The translations under genes and the position numbers were made by a program. A stretch of 64,000 bases of DNA from Flavitalea plasmicola (lineage in GTDB: Bacteria > Bacteroidota > Bacteroidia > Chitinophagales > Chitinophagaceae): the NCBI RefSeq assembly GCF_030546645.1, contig NZ_JAUOTO010000004.1, forward strand, positions 930,001 to 994,000. The letters are read 5' to 3'. The notes beneath the pieces were generated by a model. That model was not told where the DNA came from. It saw only the letters and a list, made by a program, of their open reading frames with translations, and made no database searches. Of the stretch, positions 1-7,056 are shown piece after piece (within the stretch, counting starts at the first letter, position 1; every line of letters begins with the position of its first letter).

Positions 1-1635
1 ACTCCGGCCTCCTGGCTGACCGTTACGGAAAGGGTGGGAGCTGATATCTATTTAGAGCAGGACAAGTATACAGAGTCTCCCAGTCCCGCCATCAGCCTGA
101 AGGGACAGGTCCTGGACCAGAACATCAATTTCAGGCAATTCAACCATGACCTCATCGTCAGTGCTGTGAAAGACTTTGGAAAGTTCCATGTCAACCTGCT
201 GATAGGTAACAACCTGCTTTCTTCTTATAACCAATCCGTCAATATCAAAGGGGTGGGGATCACAGTGGATAATTTTAATAATGTTTCCGCTACCAGCTCT
301 ATTTCGGCAACGGAAGCGCATTACCAGACAAGGAAGGTCGGTTTCTATTCCCAGGCCAATATCGAATATAACCGTTTTCTCGTGCTTTCATTAACGGGAA
401 GGCTTGATGGCAGTTCGGTCCTGGCCAGCAACAAGCAATTCTATCCTTATGGTTCGGCTGCCGCCGGCTTTATCTTTTCGGAGCTATTACCAGACCAGCT
501 GCGGTCGGCCATTAGCTTTGCCAAGGTCCGGATCTCCTATGCTACTGTAGGTAACGAAGGTATCGGCGCTTACTCGTTGCTGACTCCTTTTACGAACCAG
601 TACCGGAATGGCAACGCATTTCCATTTCAGGGCCAGTCCGGTTTTTTGCTATCATCCACCCTGGGCAACCCTACCTTGCAGAACGAGCGGCTTAATGAAA
701 TTGAAGGGGGGCTGGAAGCTAAGTTCCTGGACAACCGAATAGGTTTTGAAGGCTCTTACTTCTACAGGAAGACAAATCATGGTATCATTCCCGGCGTATC
801 GATTTCAGCCGCCACGGGGTATAACGGAACGGCAGTGAATACAGCCTCCATACAAAACAAGGGCCTCGAGCTTTTGTTTACGGCTACCCCCGTAAGAACA
901 AGGGATCTCAGTTGGGACCTAACGCTCAACTTTACCCGTATACGCAATAAGGTCCTGGCATTGTATCCCGGTCTGGATCAGCTGGGCAGGGTGATCGTAG
1001 GTCAGCCTTTTAACGTGTTCTATGGCCCCAGGTACCTGCGGGATTCGGCATCGGGACAATTGATGATCGATGCGAACGGGAAGCCTGTGGTGGACGACAA
1101 GCAAGGCGTCGTAGGCGATCCGAACCCGGACTGGCTGGCGGGTATTACCAATAACGTCCGTTACAAACGCTTTTCTCTTAGTTTCTTCTTCGATTATAAG
1201 AAAGGCGGCGATGTAGCCAATGAAGTGGAAGGACTGGCCTTTTTCTACGGCACGGCGAAAGTCACGGAGAACAGGCAACCGCTGATCATCAAGGGCATCA
1301 GTATCGTCGACCATAAGCCCAACCAGGTGGCTGTCGACGCCCAGGCTTATTACACCACCCGGCAATACGAGTCCTCCATCCAGGATGGCACTTATTTAAA
1401 GCTGCGGAACGTGACACTGACCTATGACATCCATCCGTCCGTACTGGGAAAGACGCCTGTGAAGGCAGCCAGTTTATCGGTGTCCGGCCGGAATTTGTGG
1501 ATCTACAGCCCGCATTTTACGGGGGCCGATCCCGAAGTTGGATCGTATGGGTCCGGGAATGGCGTGCAAGGGATCTACTCCTTCTCCACGCCCACCACGC
1601 GCAGCTTTAACGTCACTCTCAAATGCAGCTTTTAA
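1..1635 (+). CDS. SusC/RagA-type TonB-dependent outer-membrane transporter, C-terminal part
   Basis: The reading frame is open from the first base, so the 5' end lies outside the window and about 544 residues of the C-terminal half are present. The sequence is typical of the barrel of SusC/RagA proteins: alternating amphipathic strands, the GNPTLQNERLNEIEGGLE segment, the NPDWLAGITNNVRYKRF segment, a late DGTYLKLRNVTLTYD strand near the end, and an aromatic C-terminus (KCSF) as expected for BAM-dependent insertion. Such proteins import oligosaccharides or other large nutrients across the outer membrane with a SusD lid. A SusD-like gene follows 10 bp downstream, supporting this role. The substrate cannot be told from the sequence. 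Confidence 0.95.
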   Translation, partial: TPASWLTVTERVGADIYLEQDKYTESPSPAISLKGQVLDQNINFRQFNHDLIVSAVKDFGKFHVNLLIGNNLLSSYNQSVNIKGVGITVDNFNNVSATSSISATEAHYQTRKVGFYSQANIEYNRFLVLSLTGRLDGSSVLASNKQFYPYGSAAAGFIFSELLPDQLRSAISFAKVRISYATVGNEGIGAYSLLTPFTNQYRNGNAFPFQGQSGFLLSSTLGNPTLQNERLNEIEGGLEAKFLDNRIGFEGSYFYRKTNHGIIPGVSISAATGYNGTAVNTASIQNKGLELLFTATPVRTRDLSWDLTLNFTRIRNKVLALYPGLDQLGRVIVGQPFNVFYGPRYLRDSASGQLMIDANGKPVVDDKQGVVGDPNPDWLAGITNNVRYKRFSLSFFFDYKKGGDVANEVEGLAFFYGTAKVTENRQPLIIKGISIVDHKPNQVAVDAQAYYTTRQYESSIQDGTYLKLRNVTLTYDIHPSVLGKTPVKAASLSVSGRNLWIYSPHFTGADPEVGSYGSGNGVQGIYSFSTPTTRSFNVTLKCSF

Positions 1636-1645
1636 ATCAAAAGAA

Positions 1646-3043
1646 ATGAAAAAAGCAATCCTTCTGCTCATCACCATAGCCCTCTTCACCGGGGGATGTA
1701 AAAAATACCTGGACGTCAATAAGGATCCCAACAACCCATTGGATGTCCAGGAAGACCTGATACTGTCTCCATTGGAGACCTATGTATCGGATTTCGTTTA
1801 TGCAGGTTTCTCACCGGGACAAGGTCCCATCATCCTCCAGTATTTTGGCCAGGTGATCGCACCGAACCAGCTCAATCCCGGACTTTGGAGCTACCAGATG
1901 TTCAATGCGGATATGGACGGCGATTGGAATAATTTTTATGTAGTCTGTCTCAACAACATGAAGATCCTGCACGACAAGGGCATCCGTAACGACAAACCGA
2001 ACTATGCCGCCATCGCCGATATACTCTCGGCTTACACGCTGGGCACGGCAACGGACTTCTGGGGCGATGTGCCCTATTCAAAAGCTTTTGCTGGCAGCAG
2101 CAATTTCACGCCTTCTTATGACAAGCAGGAAGATCTTTACAGGACCGTGCAGGACCTGCTGAGCGAGGCCATCGCGCTGATTGGTAAAAATGACATTGTC
2201 AGACCCGGCTCTGCGGATTATATCTATCATGGCACGATGAGCCAATGGCTTAAGCTGGCCTATACCTTAAAAGCCCGTTATTTCATGCACCTGACCAAGG
2301 CGCCCGGTCACACGGCCGCCGTCCAGGCGGACAGCGCACTGGCCGCCCTGTCCCATGGAATGCTGGCCGACAGCAACGACTTTAAGTTCCCTTACGCGGG
2401 AGACGCAGGGGGAGAAAATCCCTGGTATTATGCTTTTGGCCAGGTGAGCACAGCTGTTCTTTGTTCGACTTTTATAGATAGCCTGAAAGTGCGGAACGAT
2501 CCCAGGCTGTCAAAAATGGCGAATCCTCCGGCGTCCGGCGGTCCGTATAAAGGTCGTACCATCGGTACGTCTCTCGGCGTCCTGACTGATTATTGTTATC
2601 CTACCGACTACTATGCGGGAGCCAGCGCTTATAATTATATCGTGAATTTTTCAGAGGCGCAGTTCCTGGCGGCGGAAGCCACACTTATCAAGTCGGGGGC
2701 GGCGGCGGCGGAGCCTATCTACCAGGCTGCTGTCACCAATCATATGAAGAAGCTGGGGGTGGACCCGGGCGATATCACCACTTACCTGGCATCGAGAGGG
2801 GCCTTGACCGCTGGTAATGCCCTGCAACGTATCATGGAGGAAAAAAGCATCGCGAACTTTCTCAATGAAGAGAATTTCACCGACTGGCGAAGGACGGGTT
2901 TTCCGCTGCTGACGAAAGTGCAGGGGGGGCTGTCAGACATACCCCGCCGGTTGCTTTACCCCCAAAGTGAAATACTTACGAATCCACAGCCGCAGCAGTC
3001 CGCCACATTGACGGATCGTGTGTGGTGGGACACTACTAACTAA
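1646..3043 (+). CDS. SusD/RagB-like nutrient-binding outer-membrane lipoprotein (SusD-like family 2)
   Basis: A 465-residue protein. The start is the ATG at 1646, which gives a lipoprotein signal ending in FTGGC (Cys18) followed by KKYLDVNKDPNNP, the classic start of SusD-like proteins. The ATDFWGDVPYSKAF segment and the late NEENFTDWRRTGFPLL segment fit the SusD-like branch that pairs with TonB-linked transporters. It should cap the SusC barrel encoded just upstream and bind the ligand outside the cell. The gene is followed by a strong terminator, so the SusC/SusD pair ends its operon here. An open frame continues upstream of the ATG, but it overlaps the SusC gene and lacks a signal peptide, so it was not used. 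Confidence 0.93.
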   Translation: MKKAILLLITIALFTGGCKKYLDVNKDPNNPLDVQEDLILSPLETYVSDFVYAGFSPGQGPIILQYFGQVIAPNQLNPGLWSYQMFNADMDGDWNNFYVVCLNNMKILHDKGIRNDKPNYAAIADILSAYTLGTATDFWGDVPYSKAFAGSSNFTPSYDKQEDLYRTVQDLLSEAIALIGKNDIVRPGSADYIYHGTMSQWLKLAYTLKARYFMHLTKAPGHTAAVQADSALAALSHGMLADSNDFKFPYAGDAGGENPWYYAFGQVSTAVLCSTFIDSLKVRNDPRLSKMANPPASGGPYKGRTIGTSLGVLTDYCYPTDYYAGASAYNYIVNFSEAQFLAAEATLIKSGAAAAEPIYQAAVTNHMKKLGVDPGDITTYLASRGALTAGNALQRIMEEKSIANFLNEENFTDWRRTGFPLLTKVQGGLSDIPRRLLYPQSEILTNPQPQQSATLTDRVWWDTTN

Positions 3044-3049
3044 AGGAAA

Positions 3050-3079
3050 AAGCGGCCCGGTCACGGGCCGCTTCTCTTT
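3050..3079 (+). terminator. Rho-independent terminator after the SusC/SusD operon
   Basis: A perfect 10-bp stem (AAGCGGCCCG / CGGGCCGCTT) with loop GTCA is followed by TCTCTTT. It lies 6 bp after the SusD stop and just upstream of the promoter box of the next gene. Confidence 0.85.
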
Positions 3080-3081
3080 CG

Positions 3082-3089
3082 TATCTTTG
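3082..3089 (+). promoter_or_regulatory. Bacteroidota -7 box (TATCTTTG) of the HMA-AraC regulator gene
   Basis: TATCTTTG matches the TAnnTTTG consensus. Only four bases (CGTC) separate it from the ATG at 3094, so transcription would start at or next to the start codon, giving a nearly leaderless message. No clear -33 TTTG was seen; the terminator of the upstream operon occupies that region. Confidence 0.5.
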
Positions 3090-3093
3090 CGTC

Positions 3094-3657
3094 ATGACCC
3101 TCTACATTAAGAATATGGTATGCCCCCGATGCATACTGGCAGTGGAGCAGACGTTGGCAAAGCTGACGGACCAGCCATTCAAAGTGTCCCTGGGAGAAGT
3201 AGCGCTTGAGAAGGCCCTGCCGGAAAAAGACCTGCAGAACTTCCGGGAAGGACTGCAGACCCTTGGATTCGAGCTGCTGGATGACCAGCGGCAAAAACAG
3301 ATTGAAAAGATCAAGAATCTCCTGGTAACCCTTATCCAACCAGGGGAACTGGAAGAGCATTTCAGCCTGAGTGCTTATCTGGGTAAAGCGCTCAATAAAG
3401 AATATACCAACATCAGCCGTTTGTTCTCGGAAGTGGAAGGTATGACGATCGAGCAGTATTTCATCCTGCTGAAAATGGAGAAGGTAAAGGAATGGCTGGC
3501 ATATGATGAGCTCACCCTGAGCGAGATCGCGTGGAAGCTAGGATACAGCAGCACGGCACATCTGTCTGCTCAGTTCAAGAAAATGACGGGCCTTACCCCC
3601 AGTCACTTCAAGAAGACGGGCAACAGCCGCCGGACCCCGCTCGACAAAATTGTGTAA
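3094..3657 (+). CDS. AraC-type transcriptional regulator with N-terminal heavy-metal-associated (HMA) domain
   Basis: A 187-residue protein. Residues 1 to about 75 look like an HMA fold with the metal-binding loop MVCPRC (Cys9 and Cys12). Residues about 85-180 form an AraC-type double helix-turn-helix, with LTLSEIAWKLGYSSTAHLSA as the second helix pair and FKKMTGLTPSHFKK as the signature end. It is much shorter than classical AraC proteins because the sensing domain is the small HMA unit. It sits immediately upstream of a copper ATPase gene on the same strand, with 55 bp between them. Metal sensing, probably of Cu(I), with activation or repression of the copper cluster is inferred from domain content and position. 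Confidence 0.85.
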   Translation: MTLYIKNMVCPRCILAVEQTLAKLTDQPFKVSLGEVALEKALPEKDLQNFREGLQTLGFELLDDQRQKQIEKIKNLLVTLIQPGELEEHFSLSAYLGKALNKEYTNISRLFSEVEGMTIEQYFILLKMEKVKEWLAYDELTLSEIAWKLGYSSTAHLSAQFKKMTGLTPSHFKKTGNSRRTPLDKIV

Positions 3658-3700
3658 CATTTTTACAAGATAGTATAACACACCCACCTGCGATAAAGCG

Positions 3701-3708
3701 GACCTTTG
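3701..3708 (+). promoter_or_regulatory. Candidate -7 box (GACCTTTG) before copA
   Basis: GACCTTTG differs from TAnnTTTG at its first base and lies exactly four bases before the ATG of the ATPase gene. This is the same box-to-ATG spacing seen before the regulator gene (3082) and the Cys-rich gene (6122). Confidence 0.35.
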
Positions 3709-3712
3709 TGCC

Positions 3713-5902
3713 ATGACAAAGAAGCTATTTCCCGTCATCGGCATGAGCTGTGCCAGCTGCGCATCCAGCGTGGAGACGATCCTTTCTTCCCGGGAAGGCA
3801 TCGCCCGGACGGACGTCAGTTTCCCTAATCACAGCGTGCAGGTGGAATATGCGCCGGATAAGATCACGCCGCAGCAGATGAAGGCCGCATTGCAGGAGAT
3901 AGGTTATGACCTGCTGGTGGATGAGCCCAAGGAAAAGCTGGAGGAAATACAGCAGGCGGAATGGGTAAAGCTTCGCAAACGTACGATCGCGGCTGTTGTA
4001 TTATCCGTCCCCCTGGTGATCATCGGCATGTTCTTTATGGACCTTCCTTATGTGAATTTCTGGATGTGGGCGCTGGCTTCACCGGTGGTGCTTTGGCTGG
4101 GCCGGCATTTTTTTATCAACGCTTACAAACAGGCGCTTCATCGAAGGGCCAGTATGGATACGCTGGTGGCGCTGAGCACGGGCATCAGCTATTGTTTCAG
4201 CGTTTTCAATACTTTATTCCCTGGTTACTGGCATGACCGTGGGTTGCATGCTCATGTATATTTCGAAGCATCCGCCGTCGTTATCACCTTTATCCTGCTG
4301 GGCAGGTTGCTGGAGGAAAGAGCAAAGGCCCGTACTTCGTCAGCCATCAAAAAGCTGATCGGGCTACAACCCAGGACGGTGACGCTGGTGCGGGAAGATG
4401 GGACTGTCGCAGCTATTCCGATGGCGGAGGTCGTTGCCGGGGATGTGCTGTTGGTGAGACCTGGCGATAAGATCCCCGTCGATGGCGAGGTAACGGAAGG
4501 AAGCAGCTATGTAGATGAAAGCATGATCAGCGGCGAGCCTGTCGCGGTAGCCAAGGCTTCCGGAGATAATATTTTTGCCGGAACGATCAACCAAAAAGGC
4601 AGCCTTCGGCTAAAAGCCAAAAAGGTAGGGGGGGATACTTTGCTTGCCCGGATCATACAGCAGGTGCAGGAAGCGCAGGGTAGCAAGGCGCCTGTACAGA
4701 AGCTGGTGGATAAGCTGGCTGGTATTTTTGTACCCGTGGTCATTAGCCTGGCAGTCCTGTCCTTTATAGCCTGGTGGGCATGGGGCGGAGCGCAAGGGCC
4801 GTCCTATGGACTTTTATCCCTGGTCACTATATTGGTAATTGCCTGCCCCTGTGCATTGGGACTGGCTACGCCTACTGCGATCATGGTAGGGGTAGGGAAG
4901 GGGGCGGAACAGGGTATCCTGATCAGGGACGCCGAAAGCCTGGAAAATGCCCATAAGATCGAAGCCGTTGTCCTTGATAAAACAGGGACGATCACAGCCG
5001 GCAAACCCACCGTCACAGAGATCTTCGGATTAAAACCTGAGGATCAGAACATCCTGTTTTCGCTGGAACAGGCAGCGGAACATCCGCTGGCTGTCGCAGT
5101 AGCCGCCTACCTGGAAAAGACCGCCCGGCCAGTGGTGCTGACAGACATACAATCCCTTACAGCCAGAGGCATCAGGGGCCGGAGTGAAGGTCGTACTTTC
5201 TTCGTCGGCAACCAGCAGCTCATGGATGAGCAGGGAGTACTGCAAACGGCTGACATGGAAAAATGGGCGGAAGGAAAACAGGCTGAAGCCCGGACCGTAG
5301 TATTCTTTTCCGACGAACACACCGTATTGGCGGGCATCGCCATCGGCGATGGGATAAAGCCTTCCGCAAAGGCCGCCATCACGGCCTTACAGCAACAGGG
5401 CATAGCGGTGCACATGCTCACAGGGGACAATCAACAGACGGCTGCGGCGGTAGCGGCCAGTGTGGGGATCTCTTCTTTTAAGGCAGGGGTGCTTCCCGCT
5501 GACAAAGCTGCTTTTGTAAGCCAACTGCAGCAGCAAGGAAAAGTAGTAGCCATGGTGGGCGATGGCATCAATGACAGCCAGGCCCTCGCTCAGGCGGATG
5601 TCAGCATTGCCATGGGGACAGGCAGTGATATTGCGCTGGACGTAGCCGGGGTTACGCTGTTGTCGGAGGATCTTACCAGGATCCCGGCGGCCATCCGGCT
5701 TTCGAAATATACCGTGCGCACCGTACGGCAAAATCTTTTCTGGGCCTTTATTTACAACCTGATCGGCATTCCTGTCGCGGCGGGAGTACTGTATCCCATC
5801 AACGGGTTTTTGCTGAACCCGATGATCGCCGGAGGAGCCATGGCACTCAGCAGCGTCAGCGTGGTGAGCAACAGCCTAAGACTTAAATTTAAAAAACTAT
5901 AA
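3713..5902 (+). CDS. copA: Copper-translocating P1B-type ATPase CopA
   Basis: A 729-residue inner-membrane pump that exports Cu(I) at the cost of ATP. A single N-terminal HMA domain carries GMSCASCAS (about residues 10-18). Next come the transmembrane helices, the actuator loop with SGEP near residue 273, the intramembrane ion-binding motif ACPCALG (CPC at about 377-379), the phosphorylation motif DKTGT (Asp about 422) and the hinge motif GDGIND near 617. The CPC motif and the HMA CxxC place it in the Cu(I)/Ag(I) group rather than Zn/Cd. It is of full family length and lies between the HMA-AraC regulator and a small HMA chaperone, which starts two bases after its stop, so the pump and chaperone are co-transcribed. 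Confidence 0.96.
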   Translation: MTKKLFPVIGMSCASCASSVETILSSREGIARTDVSFPNHSVQVEYAPDKITPQQMKAALQEIGYDLLVDEPKEKLEEIQQAEWVKLRKRTIAAVVLSVPLVIIGMFFMDLPYVNFWMWALASPVVLWLGRHFFINAYKQALHRRASMDTLVALSTGISYCFSVFNTLFPGYWHDRGLHAHVYFEASAVVITFILLGRLLEERAKARTSSAIKKLIGLQPRTVTLVREDGTVAAIPMAEVVAGDVLLVRPGDKIPVDGEVTEGSSYVDESMISGEPVAVAKASGDNIFAGTINQKGSLRLKAKKVGGDTLLARIIQQVQEAQGSKAPVQKLVDKLAGIFVPVVISLAVLSFIAWWAWGGAQGPSYGLLSLVTILVIACPCALGLATPTAIMVGVGKGAEQGILIRDAESLENAHKIEAVVLDKTGTITAGKPTVTEIFGLKPEDQNILFSLEQAAEHPLAVAVAAYLEKTARPVVLTDIQSLTARGIRGRSEGRTFFVGNQQLMDEQGVLQTADMEKWAEGKQAEARTVVFFSDEHTVLAGIAIGDGIKPSAKAAITALQQQGIAVHMLTGDNQQTAAAVAASVGISSFKAGVLPADKAAFVSQLQQQGKVVAMVGDGINDSQALAQADVSIAMGTGSDIALDVAGVTLLSEDLTRIPAAIRLSKYTVRTVRQNLFWAFIYNLIGIPVAAGVLYPINGFLLNPMIAGGAMALSSVSVVSNSLRLKFKKL

Positions 5903-5903
5903 T

Positions 5904-6116
5904 ATGCCAACCTTACAGTTCAAAACAAATATCAATTGCGGTGGATGTATTGCCCGGGTAACGCCCCGTCTTAATGAAGTGAAAGGCATTCGCTCCTGGA
6001 AAGTGGATACGGACAACCCGGACAAGATACTGACGGTGGAGACGGAAATGCTCTCCAATGAGCCCATCATCGAGGCGGTGAAGAAGGTGGGATTTAACAT
6101 ACAACCGCTGCAATAA
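5904..6116 (+). CDS. Small HMA-domain copper chaperone (CopZ-like)
   Basis: A 70-residue single-domain HMA protein with the metal loop NINCGGCIARV (CxxC as CGGC) and the beta-alpha-beta-beta-alpha-beta pattern of Atx1/CopZ chaperones. It starts one base after the copA stop. Its likely job is to hand Cu(I) to the HMA domain of CopA in the cytoplasm or to buffer copper. The loop residues differ from the common MTCxxC and resemble those of other Bacteroidota HMA proteins next to copA. Confidence 0.88.
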   Translation: MPTLQFKTNINCGGCIARVTPRLNEVKGIRSWKVDTDNPDKILTVETEMLSNEPIIEAVKKVGFNIQPLQ

Positions 6117-6121
6117 ATTAT

Positions 6122-6129
6122 TACCTTTG
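6122..6129 (+). promoter_or_regulatory. -7 box (TACCTTTG) before the Cys-rich secreted protein gene
   Basis: An exact TAnnTTTG match that begins six bases after the chaperone stop and is separated from the ATG at 6134 by four bases (ACCC). It suggests a second, nearly leaderless transcript inside the copper cluster. Confidence 0.5.
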
Positions 6130-6133
6130 ACCC

Positions 6134-6508
6134 ATGTCACTGTTCAGGACCATACAATGGAAGGCACTGCTGATGTTGACCGTATTTGCGGCCAATTTCC
6201 TCGTCGTCTGCCATTGTTCGGCCCGGGCGGCTGCGCCACATCAATCTTGCTGTTCCAAAGCGGAAAATAAGCCGCCCTGCAAGGACGATAAGGGCTGCAG
6301 CGGCATGCACGCGGTGAAGTTCAACTTAAAGGAAAAACAGGCTTCCGCAAAGATCGATGTTCAGCCGCTGTACGCGATTGTTCATACACACGACTGGGTC
6401 ATTGCGTCGTCCGCGGGCCATGACATCCGGAAGTCCTTCCGGCACAGATGGCCGCCCCGCTATTCTCCTCCCGATCTTCTCTCTTTATACCAGTGTTTCC
6501 TCATTTGA
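6134..6508 (+). CDS. Small Cys-rich membrane/secreted protein of the copper cluster
   Basis: A 124-residue protein with an N-terminal hydrophobic segment (about residues 10-28) ending in a Cys-rich patch: VVCHCSARAA, then HQSCCSKAENKPPCKDDKGC and SGMH. Seven Cys plus His residues in the first 60 residues make metal binding plausible. The C-terminus is PPDLLSLYQCFLI. I do not recognise a named family. The position inside a copper operon argues for a role in envelope copper handling, which is inference. Codon usage matches the neighbours and the gene is tightly packed between the chaperone and the DUF3347 gene, so it is likely real. Confidence 0.7.
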   Translation: MSLFRTIQWKALLMLTVFAANFLVVCHCSARAAAPHQSCCSKAENKPPCKDDKGCSGMHAVKFNLKEKQASAKIDVQPLYAIVHTHDWVIASSAGHDIRKSFRHRWPPRYSPPDLLSLYQCFLI

Positions 6509-6558
6509 TGACGATAAGTTAGACCATCGCCTCATTATTAACTTTAAAAAGCATCAAA

Positions 6559-7041
6559 ATGAAAAAGATCCTCATAGCAGTAATGCTGCTTGCAACTCAA
6601 TACGTATTCGCCCAGCAAACAGGGCTTTCTCCCATTCTCCCTGCTTATTATGGCATCAAGGACGCGCTGGTAGCCGGCGACGCCAATACAGCCGCCGAAA
6701 AGGCCGGTGAATTACAAAAAGCCATCGGCGCCGTGGATATGGCCAAAATGACAGAAAAAGATCACAAGGCGTTCATGGCATTAAAGGACAAGCTCGCTTT
6801 CGACGCAAGGCATATCTCGGAGAAAAAAGAGATTGCTCACCAAAGAGAGCATTTCGAAACTTTATCCGCCAACATGCTGACATTGGCCAAATCGGTCAAA
6901 CTGTCGCAGGACCCCATTTACGAGGCATATTGCCCGATGAAGAAGGCTACCTGGTTAAGCAACGAGCCGGGGATCAAAAATCCTTATTACGGTGATGCCA
7001 TGCTCACCTGCGGTAAAGTTCAAGCCACCCTGAAGCCCTAA
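6559..7041 (+). CDS. DUF3347 domain secreted protein
   Basis: A 160-residue protein with a clean signal peptide (cleavage likely after YVFAQ). The body matches DUF3347, a helical domain found alone or at the end of CusB-type adaptors in Bacteroidota: the opening LSPILPAYYGIKDALVAGDA, then HQREHFETLSANML, and the signature YCPMKKATWLSNEPGIKNPYY with a late Cys. Met, Cys and His residues near the end could bind copper. It lies between the Cys-rich gene and the multicopper oxidase gene (15 bp to the next start). A periplasmic role in copper homeostasis is likely from family and context, but no activity is established. Confidence 0.88.
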   Translation: MKKILIAVMLLATQYVFAQQTGLSPILPAYYGIKDALVAGDANTAAEKAGELQKAIGAVDMAKMTEKDHKAFMALKDKLAFDARHISEKKEIAHQREHFETLSANMLTLAKSVKLSQDPIYEAYCPMKKATWLSNEPGIKNPYYGDAMLTCGKVQATLKP

Positions 7042-7056
7042 TATCAAGATCACCAC

